DNA of 64,000 nt from Actinomycetes bacterium (lineage in GTDB: Bacteria > Actinomycetota > Acidimicrobiia > Acidimicrobiales > RAAP-2), in the NCBI GenBank assembly GCA_021791895.1, contig JAJYVS010000013.1, positions 1-64,000 of the forward strand. The letters are read 5' to 3'. Shown here one piece after another: positions 5,657-13,620 of the stretch. The notes beneath the pieces were generated by a model, which was given only the letters and a program-made list of their open reading frames with translations, was not told the origin of the DNA and searched no databases. The position numbers and the translations under genes were made by a program. Position 1 is the first letter of the stretch, and each line of letters starts with the position of its first letter.

Positions 5657-8038
5657 CTACTCGTACTCGTTGTAGAGCGCTTGGACTTCGGCGCTGCTCA
5701 GTGCTCGGTTATAGATTCGAAGATCGGCCATAGAGCCCTGAAAATAATTGCCACCATCTGATATTCCTAAGATTGGATTATCCCCATAGTCAAGAAAGCC
5801 TAGGTTGGTGTCGCTAACACTATTGTCCAAACTACCATTTATATAGAACTTGTATCCAACTCCGCCCAGTAGTTCAAAAACAACGTTGGTCCAAGTATTA
5901 GCCGGTATTTGGGAGTTAGTAACTGGCCAATAGTTGACATTATTGACCACATCTCTAACCATACACCGTACTATCCTGGAAGCATCTGAAACTATTGCGC
6001 AATAATCAGCTCCGCCAAGGTGATATAGGAAGCCATCATAGTTTACGCCGCTAGTCCTTGTGGGGTACAGCCAGTATGAAATGGTCATAGCACCATTTGC
6101 CCCGCCCGTACTATTAAAGGTAGCGGGCTTATCTAGAATAGTACCGGGCAAGGTAATGTCATTGGATGATCCATTGAAGCTGTAGGCACTATTTGCTGCG
6201 CCCTTGCGGTCGGTTGTGAGCGTCGCGCCATTCACTGTGCCGTTATCGGCGTAAGGCGTGGAGTCGTTGGCATTGCCACTGAGCGGCCAGTAGCCGACCA
6301 GGCCTTTGCCTAGACTGACACTACCGCTCGTACCCGACCCACCTAACTCGACTTGGGCGTTGTAGCTTTTATAAAGATTGGTGATTTCGCTAGCCGACAG
6401 TGCTCGGTCGTAGGCACGCACATCTTCTACATTGCCTGCAAACACGCCTGCTGTACCACTGCCGGCCATGCTGCCTATGTTGGCATAGGTATTGTTCACG
6501 GAGCCGATTGAAGAGGACAAGCTGATTGATCCTACGCTTGTGCCGTCTATATAGGCTGTAAGCATCCAGTTGGTAGTATAGGTATAGACGATTACCAAAT
6601 CGTGCCAACTGCCGTTGTTGAGCGTGGTCGAACCAATACCACCTTCCTGGTAATGGGTGCCGTCGCCTACTAGATAGTATGGGAGACCGGCGCCAAAACC
6701 AAAGCGGAAACCTTGTCCGCTGCCAGCGGTGCTAAAAATGCAGCGTTGGCCTCCGGTATCGGTGGTCTGTATCCACGATGCGATAGTAAAACTGTGGGTA
6801 CCAAAAGAGTCGTACGGGCCATTGCCGGGCAAGTTGATTGTTTGGCCGCTGGTACCAGGAAAACTGTAAGCGCTATTGGCAGCGCCTTCCCGGCCCGTCG
6901 TAAGGGTGGCGCCAGTGACCGTGCCATTATCGGCGTAGGGCGTTGAGTCCATTGCGTTGCCCTGCATCTTCCACCAACCGACGAGGCCGTTCTCGCCAGC
7001 GTCGGTGCTGACACCGGGGTTGTACTGCTTATAGAGTGCCGTGACCTCTGACGAACTGAGTGCGCGGTTATAGATCCGTACATCCGAAATGGAACCGTTG
7101 AAGTATTGGGAGCTATTGGCACCAATGGCGATATTTCCTGAGTTACTAATAGGCGTTGAGTAGGTTTTGGAACCCATCTGAGATCCGTTGACATAGACTT
7201 TCCATTGGCTACTACCAAGGCTGTCGTCGTATGTGTAGGTCACCAAAGCCCATTGGTTATAGTTAGGCACATCCGTCGTTAGATCGTTCCCGCCTCCATT
7301 GATATAGGTGTGGATTAAGAGTTGGTCACCAGATCGCTGGTCACGGGTGATGCCGTATATGTAAGAGCCTTTGATGACGACACCGGTATCAGCATTGCTA
7401 CTAGTTACGTTTGCAAGATTTACCCATGCCGATACGGTTATTGCATTTGTTGGATCCAATTGACTTTCACTAGTAACCCCGATGGAGCCACCGCCACTGA
7501 AGCTATACGCACCGTTTGTAGCTCCTTCACGATCAGTTGTAGATGTGACAGTTCCACTGATAGTTCCGTTGTCGGCGTAGGGCGTGGAGTCCATGGTGTT
7601 CCCGTTAAGCTTCCACCAGCCGACAAGGCCTTTGCTGAGGTTGATGGAGTTGGTTTGAGTGCTGGGGCTGGGGCCATCGCCGCCTCCGATAAAGAAGGCA
7701 TAGCTGGCTCCGCCACCGGCCAGGACGACAACGGCGATGATCAGCGCCGCCCACGAGCGCTTCCAGCCCGGACGAAGGATGCGCAGCCACGCTTGGCGGC
7801 GGGGTGGAGGAGATGCTTCCGTGCGAGCAACCGGTTGTCCCGGGTGTGGAGGCAAGAAGTCCGAACCCGGTCGTGATCCAGACGGACTGTGTAAGTCTCG
7901 AACCGACTGCGGCTGTTGAGCCAAGGGCCGAACTGGCGCCTGGTGCTCCGTTCGCTGTTGTTCTCGCCAGCGACGGTGAAGCTCCGCAGCGCTTGTTTGC
8001 TCTGTGTTTGTTGGCGAGGTATCTGGTACTTCTGACAC
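5657..8038 (-). CDS. Membrane-anchored protein with three LamG-like domains
   Basis: The 793-residue protein has a Pro/Gln-rich N terminus (1-95) and one membrane segment at about 97-118 (WAALIIAVVVLAGGGASYAFFI). Three LamG/concanavalin-like repeats start near residues 137, 347 and 575. Each opens with a GLVGWW or GLVGYW strand and the shared words STPYADNGT, and closes with a variant of YNRALS-S-EV-ALY. The likely topology is N-in, with repeats outside, suited to sugar or surface binding. Codon use (ATA, AGA) and base composition are clearly lower in GC than even the rest of the element. This module style is frequent in Saccharibacteria and other CPR genomes, which suggests a separate origin. 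Confidence 0.8.
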   Translation of the reverse strand: MSEVPDTSPTNTEQTSAAELHRRWREQQRTEHQAPVRPLAQQPQSVRDLHSPSGSRPGSDFLPPHPGQPVARTEASPPPRRQAWLRILRPGWKRSWAALIIAVVVLAGGGASYAFFIGGGDGPSPSTQTNSINLSKGLVGWWKLNGNTMDSTPYADNGTISGTVTSTTDREGATNGAYSFSGGGSIGVTSESQLDPTNAITVSAWVNLANVTSSNADTGVVIKGSYIYGITRDQRSGDQLLIHTYINGGGNDLTTDVPNYNQWALVTYTYDDSLGSSQWKVYVNGSQMGSKTYSTPISNSGNIAIGANSSQYFNGSISDVRIYNRALSSSEVTALYKQYNPGVSTDAGENGLVGWWKMQGNAMDSTPYADNGTVTGATLTTGREGAANSAYSFPGTSGQTINLPGNGPYDSFGTHSFTIASWIQTTDTGGQRCIFSTAGSGQGFRFGFGAGLPYYLVGDGTHYQEGGIGSTTLNNGSWHDLVIVYTYTTNWMLTAYIDGTSVGSISLSSSIGSVNNTYANIGSMAGSGTAGVFAGNVEDVRAYDRALSASEITNLYKSYNAQVELGGSGTSGSVSLGKGLVGYWPLSGNANDSTPYADNGTVNGATLTTDRKGAANSAYSFNGSSNDITLPGTILDKPATFNSTGGANGAMTISYWLYPTRTSGVNYDGFLYHLGGADYCAIVSDASRIVRCMVRDVVNNVNYWPVTNSQIPANTWTNVVFELLGGVGYKFYINGSLDNSVSDTNLGFLDYGDNPILGISDGGNYFQGSMADLRIYNRALSSAEVQALYNEYE

Positions 8039-8129
8039 CTATTTGCTCATGGTTAAACAAGCATATTGTCCTACATATAGGGCAAAACGACAATGCACAA
8101 CACTCGCTTTTGGTGGAGGCGAAGGCTTT

Positions 8130-8915
8130 TCACGCCTGCCAGGCTGCCAAGCGCTCCAACGCCTCGGTAGCGAACTCCGCGTCCCCGTGCCGAATCAAAC
8201 GGGTCCCGTAGGTTTCGGTGTACTCCACCAACAACTCATGCAGTGCGGCTTCCTCACGCAGCGCTGCTTGCCGGTGATCCTCCGCCTGGGCTTCGTACCC
8301 TTCGTGCTCGGCCAAGCGGGCGTGAGCGATGACCTCGGCTCTCAGGCCATAGACGTGCTGCCAGATACGGGAAATCAGTTCCTCTTCGTGGGATAGGTCG
8401 GCTTCTGTCAGCCGCGGCGTATCACCGGTTGGCTCCAAACTCTCGCTGGCCCGCTTGATCCGGCTTTGGTAGCGCAACAAGTCCCGATGAACAACCTCGG
8501 CAACGGCCGCCAGCATCTCCGGCTCGATCTCCAACCGGAAGTGATCGGCGTTGTAGCCGAGATGAGCGGCGGCTTGCCTTCGTCGGGACATCAGTCCGGT
8601 CTTGCGGGTGCCAGGAGCCAGGCCGAAAAGGATGCGGACAGCTTCGCGGTACGCCTCGTCTGTCAGCTGATCAATCAGGCGGGGCAGTAGCTCGTTCAAC
8701 GCATCCAGGTGGCTGAAGCTGTTGGCAGGATGAATCGCTCGGGCAACGACGCTGCGCAGGTTGGGCAGCAGGTCTCCGGCCGTGGCCTCCGTAGCTGGAA
8801 GGCCTTTCCTAACCAGTTTGGCCAGCTCGCCAGTCAGTTGCTCCGTTGAGGCCTCGGCAATCAGCACTGAGGTAGGACCCGCCACGACCTCACTTTTTAC
8901 CCGCAGTTTCCTCAC
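8130..8915 (-). CDS. Hypothetical actinobacterial helical protein (about 261 aa)
   Basis: The middle contains a block common to a family of actinobacterial proteins of unknown role: YREAVRILFGLAPGTRK, then SRRRQAAAHLGYNADHFR and EIEPEMLAAVA. A long charged helical C terminus (HVYGLRAEVIAHARLAEHEGYEAQ onward) follows. The frame is open to ATG 8984, but that would overlap the divergent start at 8983. GTG 8915 is therefore used here, and the true start is uncertain. No membrane segment is present. Relatives that I recall lie beside signalling or conflict genes, but function is unknown. Confidence 0.55.
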   Translation of the reverse strand: MRKLRVKSEVVAGPTSVLIAEASTEQLTGELAKLVRKGLPATEATAGDLLPNLRSVVARAIHPANSFSHLDALNELLPRLIDQLTDEAYREAVRILFGLAPGTRKTGLMSRRRQAAAHLGYNADHFRLEIEPEMLAAVAEVVHRDLLRYQSRIKRASESLEPTGDTPRLTEADLSHEEELISRIWQHVYGLRAEVIAHARLAEHEGYEAQAEDHRQAALREEAALHELLVEYTETYGTRLIRHGDAEFATEALERLAAWQA

Positions 8916-8982
8916 TGGGCTGTGGGCGCAATGGCTCCTGCCCCCGGGCTGGACGGTCCAGCCGAGGGCAAGGAGGGCAAAC

Positions 8983-9342
8983 ATGCCGAATCTGATTCCA
9001 GTTCAGTCCAGCCAACCGGTACGGCGGGGCAACCTCGGGGGGCGGGAGATCACCCGCCGGACTAGCCGGGCGTTGACGGCGCTCGAAGAGCGGACGATCG
9101 TGCGCATGGCCGTTGTCCAGGCCGAAGGCATGGTCCAGGGGGAGAAGGTCCGGGAAATCGACCACCTCACCCGGGAGGCCATGAGCGGGCAGGCCATGCT
9201 CCGCAAGTGGGCCGATACCTTGGCCCACGGCGACCCGCTGCTGCACGATGAGTTGCAGTTCTTCAGCGACATGGCCCGCATGGGCAAGGGCGAGATCATC
9301 GCCGACACCATCGACACCTACTGCCGGGAGTCACGGTCGTGA
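8983..9342 (+). CDS. Hypothetical protein (119 aa), first gene of the conjugation-like cluster
   Basis: The protein is a soluble helical protein: basic N terminus (GNLGGREITRRTSRALTALEERTIVRMAVVQAEG), then GEKVREIDHLTREAMSGQAML and a short acidic C terminus. No known domain is recognised. ATG 8983 is preceded by GAGGGCAAAC. Its stop overlaps the next gene's GTG by four bases, and it is the first of three small genes before the operator-controlled ATPase operon. Such small proteins often accompany coupling ATPases in actinobacterial integrative elements. Confidence 0.6.
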   Translation: MPNLIPVQSSQPVRRGNLGGREITRRTSRALTALEERTIVRMAVVQAEGMVQGEKVREIDHLTREAMSGQAMLRKWADTLAHGDPLLHDELQFFSDMARMGKGEIIADTIDTYCRESRS

Positions 9343-9575
9343 TCCCCCTGACCGTCCTGCTCATCGTGGTGGTGTTCGCCTTGACCGGCAGCGTCTTCCT
9401 GCTCGGCTTCCGGCTTGGTGGCGGTCGCTGGCGGGCGGAGCTGGCCAGGGTGCGGCTAGAAGCCGCTCAGGCCAATCGCCAGCTGCACGACCTGACGCAC
9501 CAGGCCTTCGTGGCCATGGCCGAAGAGGCGCAGCGTCACCACCTCTCATCGAGCCGTCAAGAGCGTCAGGACTAG
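9339..9575 (+). CDS. Small single-pass membrane protein (78 aa)
   Basis: A membrane segment occupies residues 4-25 (LTVLLIVVVFALTGSVFLLGF), followed by an Arg/Gln-rich cytoplasmic helix (WRAELARVRLEAAQANRQLHDL) with a hydrophilic tail. It overlaps the previous gene by four bases. Shape and context suit a small membrane partner of the DNA-transfer machinery, though no family is recognised. Confidence 0.6.
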   Translation: MIPLTVLLIVVVFALTGSVFLLGFRLGGGRWRAELARVRLEAAQANRQLHDLTHQAFVAMAEEAQRHHLSSSRQERQD

Positions 9576-9584
9576 GCGGGCGGA

Positions 9585-9758
9585 GTGAACCCGGAAGGCT
9601 TGATCGGACGACTCTGGCACACGCTGTTGGTGCTGGTCGTGTTTGTGATCGCCGTGCGGCTAGCGGCGGTGGTGATCGCCCCGGCGATGGGGGCGGTAGT
9701 GGCGCTGTTCGGGTTGATCAGCGTCTACTCCGTGCTCTTCGGTCGCCACCGCCGCTAA
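9585..9758 (+). CDS. Small hydrophobic membrane protein (57 aa)
   Basis: This short gene starts at GTG 9585 behind GGGCGGAG and ends at TAA 9756-9758. The product (NPEGLIGRLWHTLL, then VLVVFVIAVRLAAVV, APAMGAVVALFGLISVYSVLF, and a GRHRR tail) has two predicted membrane helices with almost no loop. It follows the other small membrane protein by nine bases and so probably belongs to the same transcript. The promoter for the next operon begins right after it. Confidence 0.6.
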   Translation: MNPEGLIGRLWHTLLVLVVFVIAVRLAAVVIAPAMGAVVALFGLISVYSVLFGRHRR

Positions 9759-9793
9759 AGCCTTCCTGTTGCCGTGGAATCAACAACAAAACC

Positions 9794-9850
9794 TTGTCGT
9801 GGATAGAAAGTATCCACATAATGATGGGGTAGTGGATAGACACTATCCAC
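9794..9850 (+). promoter_or_regulatory. Promoter with two 19-bp operators, GTGGATA-N5-TATCCAC
   Basis: A TTGTCG -35 (9794-9799) and CATAAT -10 (9817-9822) are separated by 17 bases. The first perfect inverted repeat (9799-9817) fills the spacer between them. The second (9832-9850) lies just past the expected start of transcription. The centres are 33 bases apart, about three helical turns, so dimers would sit on one face. The layout fits strong repression of the genes from 9876 onward. The same operator recurs at 13232-13250 in front of the XRE gene. Confidence 0.8.
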
Positions 9851-9875
9851 ACGTAAGCATCTGAAGGAGGTGAAC

Positions 9876-10019
9876 ATGAGCAGCAACAACCGAGTCCGCA
9901 TAAAGGTCGTTCCAAAGTCGGAGCGGGACCTGCGCAAGCTGGCCCGGGCGCTGCTGCTGCTGGCTGAGCAACAGGCGGAGCAAGACCAAGCGCCCAAGCC
10001 TGAGGAGTCACCGAAGTGA
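9876..10019 (+). CDS. Small charged protein (47 aa) ahead of the TraG-like ATPase
   Basis: ATG 9876 follows an excellent ribosome site (AAGGAGGTGAAC). The product is basic at the start (NNRVRIKVVPKSERDLRKLARALLLL) and Gln/Pro/Glu-rich at the end (AEQQAEQDQAPKPEESPK). The stop overlaps the ATPase GTG by four bases. It is the first gene under the double operator. No family is recognised; a small DNA- or ATPase-binding accessory is possible. Confidence 0.65.
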   Translation: MSSNNRVRIKVVPKSERDLRKLARALLLLAEQQAEQDQAPKPEESPK

Positions 10020-12298
10020 TCGGCTGGATACTCGAACCCTTGGCTGCTTGTTCCGCGCTGTTGCTGGCCGTTCTCTTGCTGCGCTGGCTTGAAATCGAGC
10101 GGGCCAACCAGGGTGCCCGGTACTTCGAACTGCACTTTCCCCGATGCCTCGACGGCACGGCCGTGACTACCTACTTGGCGGGACTGTCCGCCATCCGACC
10201 TGCGTGGTTTTGGCGCTGGCTGCGCCTCCCTACCGTTCGCCACCAGACCTTCGCCGTTGACGGTGCCGTGCGACACCAGCTGGTGGTGCCACGAGCCTTG
10301 ACCGGGGCCGTCATGACGCACCTGCGGGCCGCCCTGCCAGACGTTCGCCTTGATCTCTCACAACCCCTCAACCTGCCGCCGCTGACACGGGCGGCGGAGC
10401 TGGCGCTGTCAAGCCAGACCCGCCCGCTCAATACCGAAGCGCTGGGCAGCGTCTCGGCGGCAGTCCTCCAAAGTTTGCAGCCGCTTCGTCCGGACGAACA
10501 GGTGGTGTTGCAATGGTTGCTAACGCCGGCGACCGTTCCCCGGCCGCTGCGATTGGCACACGGCCGCGGTCAACGTAAGCCGCCGGTCGATCTGTCGAGC
10601 TTCGACGGGTACGAACTACTGCCGCACGTTGAAGCCATGCAGGCCCAGCAACGCAAGCACGCCCATCCGCTGTTTTGGGTGGTTGGCCGGATTGGAGTAG
10701 CAGCCGCCTCCCGATCACGAGCGGACTATCTGCTCGACCGGGCCATGGGCGCCTACCACTTGCTCAATCAGCCGGGAGCGGTGCTTCGGCGCCGCTGGTC
10801 GGTCGATGACCGCTGGGCCCGTCAGCGCCTGATGCGCGGGACGGTGCCGCTGCTCGTCTGGCCGCTGTTGCTCAATGCTGCCGAGCTGGCTGGCGTTCTC
10901 GGCTGGCCGATCGAGGCGCTGTACCTGCCGGGAGTGACGCTTGGCGGCTGCCGCCAGTTGCCACCGCCCGCCGATCTGCCGAGCACGGGCTGCATTGTCG
11001 CTCAAGGTACCTACCCGGGCAGTGAACGGCCGCTGGCCATTGCTCCGAGCGACCGGCTCTTGCACCTCCACACGTGCGGGCCGACTGGCGCCGGAAAGAG
11101 CTCGCTGTTCCTATCGCTCATCACTCAAGACATGCAGGCCGATCGTGGCGTGGTGGTCATCGACCCGAAAGGTGACTTGGTGGCCGACTGCCTCGAACGG
11201 GTACCGACTCATCGGGTGCGCGATGTTGTCGTACTCGACCCTGCCGACGATCAACGGCCGGTCGGCTTTGACCTACTCGAAACCGGCACGTCCTCTCCGG
11301 AGTTGGTGGCCGAGCAAGTCGTCTACATCTTTCACCAGTTGTTTGCGGCTTTCTGGGGGCCTCGAACCGACGACGTACTCCGGGCAGCCCTGCTCACCCT
11401 GATGCGCCGTCCCGGCATGACCTTGGCGGAAGTGCCGCTGCTCTTGACCAACCCGGCGTGGCGCCGCCCGTTCGTGACGGCTGTCCAAGACGACACGGTG
11501 GGATTGGCCCCGTTCTGGTCCGCATATGAATCGATGAAACCGGGCGAGCAAGCCCAAGTCATCAGTCCGGTCATGAACAAACTGCGGGCCACGCTCCTGC
11601 GGAGCCGGGTCTTGCACTGCATCGCTCAGAGCGACCCGAAGCTGCGCCTCGAAACCGCCCTCAACGAACAGAAGCTGATCTTCGTTCCATTGCGTAAAGG
11701 GCTGCTCGGCGACGAAGCCGCTGCCCTCGTCGGTTCGTTGTTCGTGGCCCGTATCTGGCAAGCCATTCAAAGCCGCAGCGGGTTGCCGGAAGCGCAGCGT
11801 CGGCCCGTGCACCTCTACATCGATGAGGTCCAGGACTACTTGCGGCTCCCGACCAGCGTCGGCGACATGCTCAGCCAGGCCCGTGGCTACAAGCTCGGCG
11901 TGACCGTCGCCCACCAGCACCTCGGCCAGCTGACTCCTGAACTCCGCCAGGACCTCTTGGCGAACTGCCGGAGCAAGGTGCTGTTCCAGACCACCGCCAA
12001 GGATGCCGCCGTATTCGAGCGGGAAGTCCGGCCGTACCTGACCGCCGAAGATCTACAGGGACTCGGACGCTTTGAAGTCGTCTGCCAACTGGCCATCGGC
12101 CAGCGGGTAGCGCCTCCGGCTACCGGCGTCACGCTGCCGCCGCCGCCCAAGACCTATCACGCCAAGACCGCTCAAGCCTGGTCCCGCCAGTTCTACGGCC
12201 GTGACCGAGCCGAGGTCGAAGCCGCTCTGCAGGCCCGTCATCGGATACTGCCCGATCAGTCGGCTATTGGGCATCGGCGCCAAAGGGGCGGGTCATGA
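10016..12298 (+). CDS. TraG/VirD4-type DNA-transfer ATPase
   Basis: The 760-residue protein begins with a membrane helix (WILEPLAACSALLLAVLLLRWL). A Walker A motif, GPTGAGKSS, lies at about 355-363, followed by GVVVIDPKGDLV near 380. A second acidic motif, VHLYIDEVQDYLRLP, lies near 600, and the TraG/VirD4 C-terminal part ends in GVTVAHQHLGQL and LLANCRSKVLFQT. Such ATPases pump or couple DNA to a transfer channel. No type IV channel genes are in the window, so it may use a host or helper channel, or move DNA as an FtsK/TraG-like translocase. It overlaps the genes on both sides by four bases. Confidence 0.85.
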   Translation: MIGWILEPLAACSALLLAVLLLRWLEIERANQGARYFELHFPRCLDGTAVTTYLAGLSAIRPAWFWRWLRLPTVRHQTFAVDGAVRHQLVVPRALTGAVMTHLRAALPDVRLDLSQPLNLPPLTRAAELALSSQTRPLNTEALGSVSAAVLQSLQPLRPDEQVVLQWLLTPATVPRPLRLAHGRGQRKPPVDLSSFDGYELLPHVEAMQAQQRKHAHPLFWVVGRIGVAAASRSRADYLLDRAMGAYHLLNQPGAVLRRRWSVDDRWARQRLMRGTVPLLVWPLLLNAAELAGVLGWPIEALYLPGVTLGGCRQLPPPADLPSTGCIVAQGTYPGSERPLAIAPSDRLLHLHTCGPTGAGKSSLFLSLITQDMQADRGVVVIDPKGDLVADCLERVPTHRVRDVVVLDPADDQRPVGFDLLETGTSSPELVAEQVVYIFHQLFAAFWGPRTDDVLRAALLTLMRRPGMTLAEVPLLLTNPAWRRPFVTAVQDDTVGLAPFWSAYESMKPGEQAQVISPVMNKLRATLLRSRVLHCIAQSDPKLRLETALNEQKLIFVPLRKGLLGDEAAALVGSLFVARIWQAIQSRSGLPEAQRRPVHLYIDEVQDYLRLPTSVGDMLSQARGYKLGVTVAHQHLGQLTPELRQDLLANCRSKVLFQTTAKDAAVFEREVRPYLTAEDLQGLGRFEVVCQLAIGQRVAPPATGVTLPPPPKTYHAKTAQAWSRQFYGRDRAEVEAALQARHRILPDQSAIGHRRQRGGS

Positions 12299-12417
12299 GC
12301 TGTCCGGTCGCTCGTCCGTTCGGGTGGCGAAGCCTTGCCGCTTGTCGCTGGTGGTTCGACTATTCCAGCCGGATTTCGGCAGTGACACATGACCAAAGTC
12401 ATGGAGCGAAATCATGA
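12295..12417 (+). CDS. Small ORF (40 aa) coupled to both neighbours
   Basis: The ATG overlaps the ATPase stop (ATGA at 12295-12298) and its TGA overlaps the next ATG (ATGA at 12414-12417). Such double four-base overlap is unlikely by chance and argues that it is translated. The product (SCPVARPFGWRSLAACRWWF, then DYSSRISAVTHDQSHGAKS) is Trp/Arg/Cys-rich and resembles no known family. It may instead simply carry ribosomes from the ATPase cistron to the next one. Confidence 0.5.
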   Translation: MSCPVARPFGWRSLAACRWWFDYSSRISAVTHDQSHGAKS

Positions 12418-13208
12418 GGCGGCCGTACCTCACACCGGCCCGGCTGACCGAGCTGCGGGACGGACTCGGCCAAGAGCAGTTGGTAGTGCTGGCCCACCTG
12501 CAAGTCGTACGGATCGCCACTGCCCGCCAGCTGCAGGCGCTTGCCGGGGTCCTCAATGACGCCAGCGCCACCCGCCGCTTCCGGCGGCTCCTGGCCCAAA
12601 TGACCGAGCAGCGTCTGATCGCCCGACTTGATCGGGTAATCGGCGGCGCTAGGTCCGGTTCGGGCGGCTTCGTCTACCGGCTGGATATCGCGGGGCAACG
12701 ACTGGCGGGTGGCAGTGAGAACCGCCGTCCGTGGACACCTCGGCCAAGTTGGCTAAATCACGCCCTGGCCGTCACGCAGCTGTACGTCGACCTACTTGCC
12801 GAAACAGCCCGGTCGGCGACGATCAAGCTGGTCAGCTTTCAGGCCGAACCTGCCTGCTGGCGCCAATTCAGCGAGGGCTACGGGCAACTAACCACCCTGA
12901 AGCCCGATGCCTACCTCCAGCTGTTGAGCGCCGATTACGAGAGCCACTTCTACGTCGAGATCGACCAAGGCACGGAGTCACCGGCCACGCTCGAGCGCAA
13001 GCTGGCCGTCTACTACCACTTCTGGCTAGCCGGCGGGGCGGAACAGACCAACGGCGTCATGCCATTGGTGATCTGGATCGTTCCGGACGGGCGACGGCTG
13101 GAGGTGGTGCGACAGGTACTGGGCAGACAGTCGGGAGAGCTGCGAAATCTCCATCGGGTCGTCGTCGCCGACGAGGCGGTTAAGCGTCTGGTGGAGGGGC
13201 CGCATTGA
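12414..13208 (+). CDS. Replication-relaxation family protein
   Basis: The 264-residue protein belongs to the Replic_Relax group. The N terminus is a winged helix (QLVVLAHLQVVRIATARQLQALAG, then RRFRRLLAQMTEQRLIARLDR, then FVYRLDIAGQRL). The C-terminal half reads PRPSWLNHALAVTQLYVDL, then LKPDAYLQL and FYVEIDQGTESPATLERKLAVYYHFW. That second half resembles nuclease-like folds with a D...E-x-D pattern. Relatives act in plasmid replication control or strand relaxation. In this element, which has no classical relaxase, it is the best candidate for initiating transfer or replication; this is inference. Confidence 0.8.
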   Translation: MRRPYLTPARLTELRDGLGQEQLVVLAHLQVVRIATARQLQALAGVLNDASATRRFRRLLAQMTEQRLIARLDRVIGGARSGSGGFVYRLDIAGQRLAGGSENRRPWTPRPSWLNHALAVTQLYVDLLAETARSATIKLVSFQAEPACWRQFSEGYGQLTTLKPDAYLQLLSADYESHFYVEIDQGTESPATLERKLAVYYHFWLAGGAEQTNGVMPLVIWIVPDGRRLEVVRQVLGRQSGELRNLHRVVVADEAVKRLVEGPH

Positions 13209-13231
13209 CGGTGTGGAATAGACAACGAAGT

Positions 13232-13261
13232 GTGGACATTATGTATCCACAATGGGATAAT
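13232..13261 (+). promoter_or_regulatory. XRE-gene promoter with a third GTGGAYA-N5-TATCCAC operator
   Basis: The inverted repeat at 13232-13250 has one mismatch from the pair at 9799 and 9832. A TGGACA -35 (13233-13238), 17 bases and a GATAAT -10 (13256-13261) form the promoter, so the operator covers the -35 and most of the spacer. A half-like site, GTGGAATAGACA, lies at 13213. The arrangement is typical of a repressor that controls its own gene. Confidence 0.75.
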
Positions 13262-13281
13262 GGTGAGTAGGAGAAATCACC

Positions 13282-13620
13282 ATGAAGGCAACAACACGAG
13301 AACAACTTGGTCAGCTCATCCGTGAAGCCCGGCTCGCTAAAGGACTGACTGTCCGTGAGGCAGCCGCCAAGCTCGACATGGACTGGAGCTACTACCGCAA
13401 GATCGAAGCTGGTCAGTATGCGCTCGGCAAGTACGCCCGGCCGATCGCCAAACTGCTCGGGTTGAACGGTGACGAACTGGAGGCCCGGGCCGTCAAGAAC
13501 CTGCCGAACTTCGCTCCGTATCTCAGGGCCAAGTACCAGCTCGATGATGAGGCCATTGCCGAGCTGGAAGCACACTTCACAGAAGTCAGCAAGGGGCGCA
13601 AGCCGAGGGGGCGGTCATGA
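13282..13620 (+). CDS. XRE-family repressor
   Basis: The 112-residue product has an N-terminal Cro/CI helix-turn-helix: LGQLIREARLAKGLTVREAAAKLDMDWSYYRKIEAG, with recognition helix around DWSYYRKIE. A helical tail (LDDEAIAELEAHFTEVSK) is probably the dimerisation or ImmA-recognition part. It likely binds the GTGGATA operators at 9799, 9832 and 13232, repressing the transfer operon and itself. The pairing with the adjacent ImmA/IrrE protease follows the ImmR-ImmA scheme of ICEBs1. The start ATG has the ribosome site AGGAGAAA. Confidence 0.85.
   Translation: MKATTREQLGQLIREARLAKGLTVREAAAKLDMDWSYYRKIEAGQYALGKYARPIAKLLGLNGDELEARAVKNLPNFAPYLRAKYQLDDEAIAELEAHFTEVSKGRKPRGRS

Noticed and set aside
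5657-8038. Repeats inside the LamG gene as a CRISPR array or tandem repeat locus
   Set aside because: The repeats are about 600 bp long, coding and divergent. They are protein domains. No CRISPR-like 25-40-bp regular repeats were seen anywhere in the window.
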